Shown here: in pieces, positions 39,342 through 49,139 of the stretch
Numbering within the stretch: position 1 is the stretch's first letter
How the letters are laid out: every line of letters starts with the position of its first letter
Assembly (NCBI GenBank): GCA_963773605.1
Contig: CAVZBT010000006.1
Span: forward strand, 186,001-250,000
DNA length: 64,000 nt
Direction: 5' to 3'
Source: CAVZBT01 sp963773605
Lineage (GTDB): Bacteria > Acidobacteriota > UBA6911
The notes under the pieces: generated by a model
Told to the model about the DNA's origin: nothing
The model's database searches: none
Seen by the model: the letters and a program-made list of their open reading frames with translations, nothing else
Made by a program: the position numbers and the translations under genes

Positions 39342-40184
39342 ATGAAAACGACCATCAGCGCATGCGCGGTGGTTTTGCTTTTGGCGGTGTCCGGGATAGC
39401 CGGCGAACAGCGGCCTGCAGCGGGGTCGGACGATCGCGCTGCCGGCGGGGCTTCGGCGGGCTCGTCCTCTGTAGGGTCGCGCGGCATTTCGGGAGGGGGG
39501 ACGGCGGCGGTCGCCCCGGTGGTTTCCTCGCGCGACGTGTACAGCAACAGCTCATCCCGCGTCGTGAACAACACCAGCTTCCCGTCCGGATCTTCCGGCG
39601 TCGCTCATACGCCCGATCTTTCCCGGTCCTCATTCGTGTCCCAGTCGCTTTGGCTCCGCTCTCAGGATTACTTCTGGTATCTCCAGAGCTATTACGGGGT
39701 GAACCCCTACTATTTCCGCAGGTTCTACCGGAACTCCGAACCGCTCATGACGCCGCAGATCGCGAAACTCACGTTGCGCCAGCCCGTCGCCAACAGCATG
39801 GGCATGCTTGCGGCCGTGGACCAGCTCGAGGCCCTGATCCGGGACCGGCAGGAAGGCAAGAACGTCAGCCAACAGGAGATCGCGGCCAAGACGGACCAGA
39901 TCCGCAAGCTCGCGAAGGAGATCCGTAACGACCAGTCGGTCGCCTTCTTCGATCAGCGCAAAGAAAAGGACCTGCTGAAGGGGATGAATCTCAACACGCT
40001 CGAGGCGCTGGCGCAATTACGGGAAATGATCACCGATCTCAACGTGCAGTTGAAAGGGCTCTACGACCAGTCCCAAACGTTCGCCGTGTCGGTCGATTCC
40101 CTGACCCAGCCCTCGCTCAACTCCTTGTCCAAGGGGATTGAAAAGCTCTCCAAGTCCATCGAGACCTCCGCACGCAAGATATAG
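39342..40184 (+). CDS. Exported protein of unknown function
   Basis: 280 aa. Signal MKTTISACAVVLLLAVSGIAG, a Ser/Gly/Ala-rich low-complexity region (about 25-90), an aromatic patch SQDYFWYLQSYYGVNPYYFRRFYRN, then a helical domain with LRKEIRND-type charged heptads (about 165-280; LTQPSLNSLSKGIEKLSKSIETSARKI). I do not recognise the family; the layout suggests a periplasmic or outer-membrane-attached coiled-coil protein. GGGAGG precedes the ATG at 39342. Part of its 3' end is duplicated downstream at 40311. Confidence 0.7.
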   Translation: MKTTISACAVVLLLAVSGIAGEQRPAAGSDDRAAGGASAGSSSVGSRGISGGGTAAVAPVVSSRDVYSNSSSRVVNNTSFPSGSSGVAHTPDLSRSSFVSQSLWLRSQDYFWYLQSYYGVNPYYFRRFYRNSEPLMTPQIAKLTLRQPVANSMGMLAAVDQLEALIRDRQEGKNVSQQEIAAKTDQIRKLAKEIRNDQSVAFFDQRKEKDLLKGMNLNTLEALAQLREMITDLNVQLKGLYDQSQTFAVSVDSLTQPSLNSLSKGIEKLSKSIETSARKI

Positions 40185-40511
40185 CCGTGAGGGGCGGCGC
40201 CCAGGCGCCGCCCCTTCGTGGCTGCCTGCCGATCCAGCGAAACGGCTACAGCGGTGCCGAGGCACCGCACTCCATAAGCGCCCACCCAACAACTAACGGA
40301 TTCTGGACCGCGGGAAATGATCACCGATCTCAACGTGCAGTTGAAAGGGCTCTACGACCAGTCCCAAACGTTCGCCGTGTCGGTCGATTCCCTGACCCAG
40401 CCCTCGCTCAACTCCTTGTCCCCTTTCGTGGCTGCCTGCCGATCCAGCGAAACGGCTACAGCGGTGCCGAGGCCCCGCACTTTCCATAAGCGCCCACCCA
40501 ACAACTAACGG
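40020..40511. repeat. Direct duplication of gene 3' end plus family-1 repeat
   Basis: The unit starting CGGGAAATGATCACCGATCT at 40020 recurs at 40311 (period 291). Copy 1 runs through the gene end and a family-1 repeat (40191-40273) to GCGCCCACCCAACAACTAACG. Copy 2 (40311-40511) lacks about 90 bp covering the last codons, the stop and the first repeat arm, so the gene fragment is fused directly to the repeat. 40512-40557 shows nothing else. Confidence 0.9.
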
Positions 40512-40557
40512 TTTTGCCCGGAGTTACCGATCTGACGGCTGTGCGACTGCTTTGAAA

Positions 40558-40587
40558 TTGACACTTCCGCGGGCTTTGGTGTATGAT
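40558..40587 (+). promoter_or_regulatory. Sigma-70 promoter of the GAF-protein gene
   Basis: TTGACA (40558-40563) and TATGAT (40582-40587), 18-bp spacer, 47 nt before the ATG, with TTAGGAG as the ribosome-binding site. Confidence 0.65.
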
Positions 40588-40634
40588 CCTGAGATCCCGC
40601 AAGTCTTTGCCTGATTGTCAGTTAGGAGTCATCC

Positions 40635-42122
40635 ATGCCCTCCGTCCAGGATTATGAAAGCCGAGTGAGGCACGAAGCGCACCAGACGTTGGCGCCCCAC
40701 CTGCAGAATCTCAGAGAGGAACTGCAGGCACTGGAGTCGCGGATTTCCGCCTCCCTGAAGCAATTTGAACAGCAGGTGTCGGTGCTCGACGTGGTCGAGT
40801 TCTCCGCAGCCGGCGACACCTTGAAAGAGGCGCTTGGGCACGTGCTGGCCAAGACCACGGAGGACAGTGCGCACCTCGCCCGATTCGCCCGGGATATGCG
40901 CCGCAGCGAAACGCAGGAGGAGATCCTGACCTTGCTGATGGACGGCGCCTCCCGATATGCGCCGCGCGTGACGTTGTTTGTGCTCCGGGGGGAACAACTC
41001 ACCGCCTGGGCGTCGAGAGGCTATACGGAAGAAGCGGCGACGGCGATTGCGTCCCAGGGCTTCCCGGAGTCCGACAGTCACCTGCTGTCGCGGGCGCTCG
41101 AGGGGGACGACGTCGTTTCGGCCAGCGATATCTCGGCGGAGTCGAGGCTGGTGCCCCTTTTGCACGAGGAGCAGCAGGGTCCGTGGCATGCCTTCCCGTT
41201 GAAAGCCTTGCAGCGGCCGGTCGCAGTGCTGCTGGCGACGGCATCGAACGGGCACGAGTGCGAGCTTCAGCCGCTGTCTGCGATGATGCAGATCACCGGG
41301 CTGTGCATCGAAAACGTCGCGTTGAAAATACTGCAGCAACTGAAGGCGTCGGGCGCTCCCTCCTTCTCTCCGGAGCCGGCGGCTCCCGTAGCCACCGCAG
41401 CCCCGCCGCAACCGGAGGTCCGGGCCGAGGGTGTGGCCGAACTTCCGCAGCCCGCCGCCGCGGAGCAACCCGTCCCGGCCGAAGAGCCGGTGGCGGCGCC
41501 GCCCGAACCTGTCGCAGTGGAGCCGCCGGCAGCCGCGCCCGAGCCGGTGGCTGAGCCTGAGGCCGCCCCGGTAATGGCCGCGCAGGCGCCGCAGCCGACC
41601 ATCCCGACTCCGGCCGAAGAAGCGCTCGCCGCCGAAACGGCACCGCCGCCTGCCGGGGAAACTGCCGGCCGTGAAGCTCCGGCCGTGGAGCCCACCGTGC
41701 CCGAAGCGGCGCTGGAAGAGCCCTCGCAGGCGGTGGCCCAGGCGCGGCCGTCGGAGCAGACCGCCGATGCGGCGCCCGAGTTGCCGTCCGCCGCGGTTCC
41801 GAAACCAGCCGTCCCGCGCGAGGTGCAAAAGCCTTCGGAGGACGAAAGGCTGCATTCCGATGCAAAAAGGTTCGCGCGCCTTCTCGTTTCGGAGATTAAG
41901 CTCTACAATGAGCAAAGGGTCGCCGAGGGTCGAGCGAACAGGGACGTTTATGTCCGGCTGAAGCGGGACATAGACCGGAGCCGCGACATGTATGAAAAGC
42001 GTGTCTCGGCCAGTGTTTCGAGAAGAGTGGACTATTTTCACGACGAGTTAGTCCGCATCCTCGGTGACAATGACGCCTCGGCCCTGGGAAGCGACTACCC
42101 CGGACCGCGCGTCGAAAACTGA
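40635..42122 (+). CDS. GAF-like sensory protein with Pro/Ala-rich linker and conserved C-terminal helical domain
   Basis: 495 aa cytoplasmic protein. N-terminal helical segment, then a GAF-like domain (about 75-230; ILTLLMDGASRYAPRVTLFVLRGEQLTAWASRGY). A long Pro/Ala/Glu linker (about 235-400) leads to a conserved helical C-terminus: DAKRFARLLVSEIKLYNEQ, YVRLKRDIDRSRDMYEKRV, DYFHDELVRILG. This last module recurs in Acidobacteriota and deltaproteobacterial GAF proteins; its function is unknown. Own promoter (TTGACA/TATGAT) is visible. Intact; no output domain such as a kinase or cyclase is present. Confidence 0.75.
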   Translation: MPSVQDYESRVRHEAHQTLAPHLQNLREELQALESRISASLKQFEQQVSVLDVVEFSAAGDTLKEALGHVLAKTTEDSAHLARFARDMRRSETQEEILTLLMDGASRYAPRVTLFVLRGEQLTAWASRGYTEEAATAIASQGFPESDSHLLSRALEGDDVVSASDISAESRLVPLLHEEQQGPWHAFPLKALQRPVAVLLATASNGHECELQPLSAMMQITGLCIENVALKILQQLKASGAPSFSPEPAAPVATAAPPQPEVRAEGVAELPQPAAAEQPVPAEEPVAAPPEPVAVEPPAAAPEPVAEPEAAPVMAAQAPQPTIPTPAEEALAAETAPPPAGETAGREAPAVEPTVPEAALEEPSQAVAQARPSEQTADAAPELPSAAVPKPAVPREVQKPSEDERLHSDAKRFARLLVSEIKLYNEQRVAEGRANRDVYVRLKRDIDRSRDMYEKRVSASVSRRVDYFHDELVRILGDNDASALGSDYPGPRVEN

Positions 42123-42180
42123 TCGTCAACCGGTCAGTGCCCGGCGCGGAGGCCACAACCGGAGCCATTAGAAAGTAGAA

Positions 42181-44382
42181 GTGCACGCTTCACGTCTCAG
42201 AACCCACCGGACGCTCCCGGCTTATGTCAGGCCAGGGCTGCCTGTTTTTGCCGCGTTGCTGTTTTTCGTGCAAACCATCCCGCCGCCGTCGCCGGATAGT
42301 TCCGCCCCCCCGGCAAGACTCCCACCCGGGCTCGGTGTATCCGCCACGTATCCGGCGCCGACCGACCTCACGCTCAAGTACCTCGGCAGCGGGGTGCGCA
42401 ACTACCTCGACAAAGACTATGCGGCGGCCTTGAGGGACCTGTCGGCCGCAGGCGACGCCGCGGCGCTCGGAGACTATGCGGCGCTGTACCGCGGCAAGGC
42501 CAGCCTGATGCTGAACCGGGCGGACGACGCCCTGAAGGCCTTCCGCGCCGTTCAGAGCTACTCCAATTCGCCGCTCTTCGAGGACTCTGTTGTCGGCGAA
42601 GCCGAAGCGCTGCTCGAGCTCGGCAATCCGCGCGGCGCGCTCGCCGCCCTGGAGGGTGCGCAAGCCGGGCAGGACGCGGAAGTGCTCTGCCTGCGGGGCC
42701 GCGCCCAGGAACAGTCGGGCGAAACGAAGCAGGCTCTCTCGTCCTATCAGCAGATCTATACCGGCTACGTCGATACCAAGTCGGCCGATCTCGTCGCTCA
42801 GCGGCTGCGGGCGATCTCCCCCAAATCGCTCTCCGGGGCGTCGGGCTACCGGCTGTCCGTCGATCGGGCCGAAAGCCTCAGCGCCGTGGGCCGCAACCGG
42901 GAGGCACGCACTCTCCTGGCGAAGCTGGCCAAAACAAAGGCGCCGGACCGGGCGACCGCGGACAAGAGGCTCATCCTGCTCGGCGAGGCGGACTACGCGT
43001 TGGGGAAAGGGGCTCCGGTCCTGGCCTATCTTAAGAGGGCGAGCGTCGCGGCGGGGCCGCTTCAGGGACGGCTGGTCTATTTGAAAGCGGCGCTCTACAG
43101 GCGCGTGGATGACGAGGCATCATTCCTGGCCATGCGCGACGAAGCCCTGCGGTTGCACCCGGCTTCTCCGTGGACGGAGAAACTCCTTCTGTCGGTGGCG
43201 ACTTACTACGACGTGCAGGGCGATCTTGCACGCGGGCAGGACGCCTACCGTACCCTGCGCGAAAAGTTCCCCTCGGGCCAGTACGCCGAGCGTGCCCTCT
43301 GGAAGGTGGCGTTTTACTCGTACGCCCAGAGACGGTACGAGGCCGCCCTCCGCTCGTTCTGGGAGTATCTCGGCGCCTACCCGGACAGCGGCCCGGCGGG
43401 CGCTCCCGTGTACTGGATGGCGCGCTGTTACGAAAACATAGGCGATACCGCAACGGCGGCGTTCCTCTACGACCGGGTCGAGAAGATCTCGAACTGGGCA
43501 TATTACGGCGGGCTGGCTGCGGCAGCGCAGGAGACGCTAAGGGCCTCGGGAATCGGAGCCGGGCGCCCGTTTTCCGGTTTAGACGTCGCGCGGGTGATTC
43601 AGACGGTGGATCGCATTCGCCCGGGCCGCACCTCGATCACGGCCCCCGGAACTGCAGCCGCGCGGGTCCTGGAGCGCGCATCCCAGTTGACGGCGGCCGG
43701 ACTGCAGGATCTGGCGATCTCGGAGCTCAAAGCCGGAATCGACCGGTTGCCCGAGGAGAAATCGCTGAGCTATCTCCTGGCGCGGCAGCATGAGGCCAAG
43801 GGCGACTACTACGGCGTCATCGTGGCCTTGCGCCGGGCCTTCCCCGATTACGCGGAACGACCGCGCTCTTCCCTGCCCCCCGAGGTTTGGGACCTGCTGT
43901 TCCCGGTGCTCCACTGGGAGGTGATCGCCGAGCACGCCGCAAAGAACGGCCTGGACCCCAGCCTGGTGCTCGGGCTGATCCGCCAGGAGTCGGCCTTCCA
44001 GGAGGGCGCCCGCTCGGCGGCGAACGCGCGCGGCCTCATGCAGGTCCTCCCGTCGACCGGGCGTATGCTGGCCCGCGACGCGGGGGTAAACCGCTACACC
44101 ATCGGGATACTGTTCCGTCCCGATGCGAACGTCGCCTTGGGCACGGCCTACCTGGCTGCGTTGCTGCGGCAATTCGACGGGAAGATCGAGCTGGCTCTGG
44201 CGGCGTACAACGCGGGGGAGAACCGGGCCGAGAGATGGCGCGCCGAGTTCGGCCCCGTCGACAGCGCCGAGTTCGTCGAGCGCATTCCCTTCAGCGAAAC
44301 GCGCGGGTATGTGAAACAGGTCCTGACCAACAGGGCCCACTATGCTCTCCTGACCGCCGCTTCCGGCAGCCCGGGGCAGTGA
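42181..44382 (+). CDS. Soluble lytic murein transglycosylase with TPR-like superhelix
   Basis: 733 aa exported enzyme that cleaves peptidoglycan to 1,6-anhydromuropeptides. After a hydrophobic N-terminus (LPVFAALLFFVQTIPPP), an alpha-helical repeat region (about 60-560) with TPR-like units forms the superhelical doughnut of Slt70-type enzymes. The C-terminal GH23 domain (about 575-733) shows the catalytic Glu in LVLGLIRQESAFQEGARSAANARGLMQVLPSTGR and the AYNAGENRAERW motif. GTG start at 42181; no clear Shine-Dalgarno. Intact. Confidence 0.9.
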   Translation: MHASRLRTHRTLPAYVRPGLPVFAALLFFVQTIPPPSPDSSAPPARLPPGLGVSATYPAPTDLTLKYLGSGVRNYLDKDYAAALRDLSAAGDAAALGDYAALYRGKASLMLNRADDALKAFRAVQSYSNSPLFEDSVVGEAEALLELGNPRGALAALEGAQAGQDAEVLCLRGRAQEQSGETKQALSSYQQIYTGYVDTKSADLVAQRLRAISPKSLSGASGYRLSVDRAESLSAVGRNREARTLLAKLAKTKAPDRATADKRLILLGEADYALGKGAPVLAYLKRASVAAGPLQGRLVYLKAALYRRVDDEASFLAMRDEALRLHPASPWTEKLLLSVATYYDVQGDLARGQDAYRTLREKFPSGQYAERALWKVAFYSYAQRRYEAALRSFWEYLGAYPDSGPAGAPVYWMARCYENIGDTATAAFLYDRVEKISNWAYYGGLAAAAQETLRASGIGAGRPFSGLDVARVIQTVDRIRPGRTSITAPGTAAARVLERASQLTAAGLQDLAISELKAGIDRLPEEKSLSYLLARQHEAKGDYYGVIVALRRAFPDYAERPRSSLPPEVWDLLFPVLHWEVIAEHAAKNGLDPSLVLGLIRQESAFQEGARSAANARGLMQVLPSTGRMLARDAGVNRYTIGILFRPDANVALGTAYLAALLRQFDGKIELALAAYNAGENRAERWRAEFGPVDSAEFVERIPFSETRGYVKQVLTNRAHYALLTAASGSPGQ

Positions 44383-44397
44383 CGCCGGGAGCCGCAA

Positions 44398-44435
44398 CAG
44401 GGGTCGGCCCGCCCCCGCCCCCGAAGAGCTGCAAC
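44398..44435. repeat. Partial family-2 element (one end only, inverted)
   Basis: The reverse complement reads GTTGCAGCTCTTCGGGGGCGGG...CGGGCCGACCCC, matching the GTTGCAGCTTATTGGGGCGGGGGCGAGCCGACCCC end of the copy at 60474. It lies between the transglycosylase and the sigma factor gene. Confidence 0.6.
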
Positions 44436-44498
44436 ATCACCCGTTGAGCCGGCTCAAGATATCTGGCGACGAATCCCGGGCTCGGATAAAATCCACCC

Positions 44499-45110
44499 GT
44501 GGCAAGAGATGCGCAGGCCGATGACGACCGCGACCTGGTCGGTCGTTGTCAACAAGGGGACGAGTTTGCCTTCGAGATGCTGGTCAGGAAATACCAGCAG
44601 ACGATCGTGAACCTCGTCTACCACAATATCGGGGGACGGGCCGACGTCGAGGACATCGCGCAGAAGATCTTCTCGAAGGTGTACTTTTCGCTCCCGAAGT
44701 TCGACAACAAGCGTCCTTTCTTCCCCTGGCTCTACCGCATTGCCGTTAACCAGTGCTATGACGAGCTGCGCCGGGTCCGCCGTCGAAAGGTTTTCACCTT
44801 CACGGACTTGAGCCTCGACGACAGCGACGCGATCGAGCACCTGCTGAGCCGCAGCGAGGTCACGCAACCCCCGGCCGAAGAACGCGAGGAACTCCACGCC
44901 CTCCTGCATAAGCTCCTCGGGCAGATCACGGAGCAACAGCGCATGGCGATCGTGCTGCGGGACCTGGAGGATGTGCCCTACGACCAGGTGGCAGAGGCGC
45001 TCAATTGCACGGAGCAGGCGGCGCGGCTGAAGGTTTTCCGCGCCCGTGCGCGGCTGCGCGCTCTCATCGACAAGGCCCTGCGCCGGCAGCAGCTCCGCAC
45101 CCCGCAGTGA
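44499..45110 (+). CDS. ECF RNA polymerase sigma factor (RpoE-like)
   Basis: 203 aa sigma-70 ECF factor. Region 2 FAFEMLVRKYQQTIVNLVYHNIGGRADVEDIAQKIFSKVY with the DxED-type motif, and PFFPWLYRIAVNQCYDELRR; region 4 LLGQITEQQRMAIVLRDLEDVPYDQVAEALNCTEQAARLKVFRARARLR. No anti-sigma gene follows, since the next genes are on the other strand, so control must be elsewhere. TAAAAT (44487-44492) lies 6 nt before the GTG start, suggesting a leaderless message. Confidence 0.9.
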   Translation: MARDAQADDDRDLVGRCQQGDEFAFEMLVRKYQQTIVNLVYHNIGGRADVEDIAQKIFSKVYFSLPKFDNKRPFFPWLYRIAVNQCYDELRRVRRRKVFTFTDLSLDDSDAIEHLLSRSEVTQPPAEEREELHALLHKLLGQITEQQRMAIVLRDLEDVPYDQVAEALNCTEQAARLKVFRARARLRALIDKALRRQQLRTPQ

Positions 45111-45132
45111 GCACGCCGACGTTCGCTGTCGG

Positions 45133-45660
45133 TCAGCGTACCGCGTGCTCCTTCAGGCGGTCGATGATGCAGCGGGCGATCTCGTCGACGGTGCGGTCGC
45201 TCACGTCGACGCGGATGTCGGCCTCGGCATAGAGAGGCCGCCGTGACTCCAGCAGCTTCTCCATCTGTGGGCGGGAGGCGAGCAGCGGGCGCGCCTCGTC
45301 CTGCCCTACTCGGGACAGCAGCGTGTGGAGCGGCGCGTCGAGCCAGACACTTGTTCCCGTGCGCCGGACGATCTCCCGGTTTGCCGGCGAACAGAACGCC
45401 CCGCCGCCGAGCGCGATCACCTGGCGCCGCAGGGCGCTTACACGCCCGAGCTCCTCGTTCTCCAGGCGACGGAAGTGAGGCTCGCCGTGGCGGCTGAAGA
45501 TGTGACGGACACGCTGGCCGGCGCGCGCCTCGATTTCACAGTCGAGGTCCACGAACGCGTACCCGGTCATGTGGGCGAGCCGCATCCCGACGCACGTCTT
45601 CCCGGCGCCCATGAACCCCACCAGGTAGACCATTTCGGGCATCGCCACGGGCTCACTCAC
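45133..45660 (-). CDS. aroK: Shikimate kinase
   Basis: Phosphorylates shikimate in aromatic amino acid synthesis. P-loop VGFMGAGKTCVGMRLA, the shikimate-binding FVDLDCEIEARAGQRVRHIFSRHGEPHFRRLE, and IALGGGAF (Walker B-like GGG). About 175 aa with GTG at 45660, which overlaps the end of aroA by 8 nt; ATG at 45642 gives the alternative 169 aa start. Third gene of the uvrB-aroA-aroK operon. Confidence 0.92.
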   Translation of the reverse strand: MSEPVAMPEMVYLVGFMGAGKTCVGMRLAHMTGYAFVDLDCEIEARAGQRVRHIFSRHGEPHFRRLENEELGRVSALRRQVIALGGGAFCSPANREIVRRTGTSVWLDAPLHTLLSRVGQDEARPLLASRPQMEKLLESRRPLYAEADIRVDVSDRTVDEIARCIIDRLKEHAVR

Positions 45661-46951
45661 CCCTGCAGACGAAATCGAGCTGGTCGAAAAACCCGGGGTA
45701 GCTCACGTCGGCGCACTCCGCCTCGACGATCCGGGTGTCTCCCTGGGCGGACAGGGCTGCGACGGCAAAAGCCATCGCGATCCGGTGGTCTCCGCGAGTG
45801 ACGATCTCGGCCCCGCGCAGTCGCCCGCCCCCCCGGACCGTCATTCCGTCCGGTCTCTCGTCGACCTCGGCCCCCATGGCGCGCAGGTTGTTGGCGACGG
45901 CGGCGATGCGGTCGCTCTCCTTGACCCGCAACTCGCGGGCGTCGGCGATCGTCGAGCCCTCCGGCCATGCAGGCCCCCAGCACCGCCAGGACGGGGATCT
46001 CGTCGATCAGGGCGGCGGTGCGGTCGCCTTCGATGGGCGGCAGACCGCGTTCAAGCAGGTCGCCGCTGTACCGCACCCGCAAGTCCCCCCGGGGCTCGCC
46101 GGCGCACTCCCGCTCGTTCTCCACCGCGAGCTGCAGCCCGGCCTGCTCGAGGTAGGAGAGCAGCTCGCGTCGCCGCCCATTCAGGCCGACGCCGGGAATC
46201 GTGATGTCGGCATCCGGAACCAGGGCCGCGGCCACGAGGAAGAACGCCGCCCCCGAGAGGTCGCCGGGCACCTCCAGGCGCGCGGCGTGCAATGTCGGGT
46301 CCGGGTCGACCTCGATCCAGCCGTTTTCCACCCTCACAGAGGCGCCGAAATGCGACAGGGCTCGTTCTGTGTGGTCGCGGGTGGGGATGCTTTCACCCAC
46401 GGCGGTGACGCCCTTCGCATAGAGGCCGGCCAGCAGCACGCAAGACTTCACCTGGGCGCTCGGCACCGGGAGCGGGTAACGGATGCCGGTCAGGAGCCGC
46501 CCCGGATTGTCAGCGGCGGAAGGTCGCCGGGCATGGCTTCGGCCCGGGCCCCCATGCGGCGCAGGGGGTCGAGAATCCGCCTCATCGGCCGCTGGCGGAG
46601 CGAGCCGTCGCCGGTGAGCGCCGACGGGAAGGGCTGCCCGGCAAGGATCCCGGACAGCAGCCGGATCGTTGTGCCGGAGTTGCCCGCGTCGAGTGGGCCG
46701 CGGGGCGAGGAGAGGCCTCGCAGACCGACGCCGGAAATCGTGACGGCGTCCCCCTTCTCGGCGCAGCGGACGCCGAGGCCCCGCAGGCAGTCGAGCGTGC
46801 TGTGGCAGTCGCGGCTGGCCGCGAAATGGCTCAGCTCGGAGTCCCCGTCGGCGAGGGCGGCAAGCAGCGCGTAGCGGTGTGAGATCGATTTGTCGCCGGG
46901 GAGGCGCACGGTCCCCGCGAGGGTTCTGGCCGGACGGATTGTGCGGATCAT
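45653..46951 (-). CDS. aroA: 3-phosphoshikimate 1-carboxyvinyltransferase (EPSP synthase) (two frameshifts)
   Basis: Makes EPSP from shikimate-3-phosphate and PEP. N-terminus RTLAGTVRLPGDKSISHRYALLAALA with the PEP/S3P lysine, LDAGNSGTTIRLLSGILAGQ, GDGSLRQRPMRRILDPLRRMG, VPSAQVKSCVLLAGLYA, and RELRVKESDRIAAVANNLRAMG. The conserved GNAGTA Gly-Asn region here reads GNSGTT. Two frame breaks: one base missing in a G run near 46500, and one extra G near 45968 in MAEGSTIADA; repaired length about 432 aa, normal. ATG at 46951 overlaps the uvrB stop (ATGA). Confidence 0.92.
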
Positions 46952-49036
46952 GACCCCGACTCGGAAGCTGTCAGAAAATCCAATTCAAGTTTCTTGAGTT
47001 TCTTGACCTGGTCGCGCAGGACGGCAGCCCGCTCGAACTCGAACTCCCTGGCCGCTTCCCGCATCTCGCCCTCGAGACGCCGGATCTCGCCCTCCAGCTC
47101 TGCGGCCGAGGCGTATTGCGTCGCCTCCTCGGCGACCGCCGGCACCTCATAGTAATCGCCTTCATAGATCCTGACCAGCTCCGGATCGAGCGGTTTGACG
47201 ATCGACTGGGGCGTGATGTGGTTCTGCTCGTTGTAGCGCTGCTGCGCGGCGCGGCGGCGGCTGGTCTCGTCGATCGCTGCCTGCATTGAGCCGGTGACGG
47301 TGTCGGCGTAAAGAATGGCCCTCCCGTTGATGTGGCGGGCCGCCCGGCCGACGGTCTGGATCAACGACGTGGTCGAACGCAGGAATCCTTCTTTGTCCGC
47401 GTCGAGGATGGCGACGAGCGACACTTCCGGCAGGTCGAGCCCCTCGCGCAGCAGGTTGATGCCGATCAGCGCGTCGAACTCGCCGGCCCGCAGCGCGCGC
47501 AGGATCTTGATGCGGTCCAGCGTCTCCACCTCGGAGTGCAGGTAGCGCACGCGCAGCCCCAGCTCGGTGTAGTACTCGGCGAGGTCTTCGGCCATCCGCT
47601 TGGTGAGGGTGGTGACCAGCACCCGCTCGTTGCGCTCCGCGCGGGCGCGGATCTCCTCCATGAGACTGTCCACCTGCCCGGCGACCGGGCCGGATTTCGA
47701 TTGCGGGATCGGTCAGGCCGGTCGGCCGGACGATCTGCTCGACGACGACGCCGCCCGACTTGGTCAGCTCGTAGGGCGCGGGCGTCGCGGAGACGTAGAT
47801 CACCTGGTCGAGCCGCTCCTCGAACTCCTTGAAGTTCAGCGGCCGGTTGTCGAGCGCCGAGGGGAGCCGGAAACCGTACTTGACCAGGTTCTCCTTGCGC
47901 GACCGGTCGCCGAAGTACATGCCGCGCACCTGCGGCACCGTGGCGTGGCTCTCGTCGATGAACAGGAGGGCGTCGCGCGGCAGGTAGTCGAGCAGCGTCG
48001 GCGGCGGCTCGCCCGGCTTGCGCCCCGTGAGGTGACGCGAGTAGTTCTCGATGCCCCGGCAGAAGCCGAGCTCCTTGATCATCTCGAGGTCGAACATCGT
48101 CCGCTGGTGGACGCGGTTGGCTTCGAGCAGCTTCCCTTCCGTTTCCAGCTGCGTCCGCCACTCGTTCAGTTCGGCCTTGATCGTTTCGATGGCGGTCAGC
48201 AGCTGGTCCCGGGGCTGGACGTAGTGCGACTTCGGGATAGATCGGCATGCGTTCGTGCTTCTTCAGCGTGCGCCCGGTCACGGGGTCGATCTGGGCGATG
48301 GCGTCGATTTCGTCGCCGAACATCTCGATCCGGATGGCGTAATCCTCGTAGGTGGGAAACACCTCGATCACGTCGCCGCGCGCCCGGAAGAAGCCGCGCT
48401 CCAGCCCGAAGTCCTGGCGCGCGAACTGCATTTCCACCAGGCGGCGCAGGATCTCGTCGCGCGCTGATCTGCTGGCCCTTCTCGAGGAACAGCAGCATGC
48501 CGTAGTAGGCCTCCGGCGAGCCGAGGCCGTAGATGCAGGAGACGCTGGCGACGATGATGCAGTCGCGCCGCTCAAAGAGCGGAACGGGTCGCCGAGTGGC
48601 GCAGCCGGTCGATTTCGTCGTTGATGAGGGCGTCTTTTTCGATGTAGGTGTCGGTCGACGGGATGTACGCCTCCGGCTGGTAGTAGTCGTAGTAGGAGAC
48701 GAAGTACTCGACCGCGTTTTCGGGGAAGAAGTTCTTGAACTCCCGGTAGAGCTGGGCCGCCAGCGTCTTGTTGTGGGCCAGGACCAGGGTCGGGCGCTGC
48801 ACCGCCTCGATCACCTTGGCCATGGTGAAGGTCTTGCCCGAACCGGTGACCCCGAGCAGGACCTGGTGCCTCTGGCCGTCGCGCAGGCCGGCGGCGAGCT
48901 GTTCGACGGCCTCTGCCTGGTCGCCGCGCGGCTCGAAAGACGTGCTGATCCTGAACGGGGTGGAGTGGATCATGGCGCGGCCATAGGCCACGTTGGAGTA
49001 CGAAAGGTCCTTGTCGGTTCCGGGTTTCCTGGGCAT
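46948..49036 (-). CDS. uvrB: UvrABC system protein B, excision-repair helicase (four frameshifts)
   Basis: DNA-damage-loading subunit of nucleotide excision repair. Walker A LLGVTGSGKTFTMA, beta-hairpin YFVSYYDYYQPEAYIPSTDTYIEKD, DESHATVPQ (Walker B), SATPAPYEL, LLREGLDLPEVSLVAILDADKEGFLR and the C-terminal UVR coiled coil RLEGEMREAAREFEFERAAVLRDQVKKL. Four extra bases (near 48584, 48469, 48230 and 47692) interrupt it; dropping them gives 694 aa, the usual size. The ATG at 49036 has no Shine-Dalgarno but follows TATAAT by 8 nt, so it may be leaderless. The -35 region falls in a GAAGCCG tract. Confidence 0.93.
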
Positions 49037-49052
49037 GTCATTCTATTATAAC

Positions 49053-49088
49053 CGCGAGAAGCCGGAAGCCAGAAGCCGGAAGCCGGCT
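49053..49088. repeat. GAAGCCG heptamer tract
   Basis: GAGAAGCCGGAAGCCAGAAGCCGGAAGCCGGC. The same heptamer runs (GAAGCCG/GAAGCCA or complement) occur at 28480-28522, 28970-29013, 29093-29216, 35688-35722 and 54615-54650, always between genes or at gene ends. Confidence 0.75.
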
Positions 49089-49139
49089 TGCGGCTCCCGA
49101 ATCTGTGGTAGCCTGAGGGTCCTGCCGGAGGTCGAAGCC

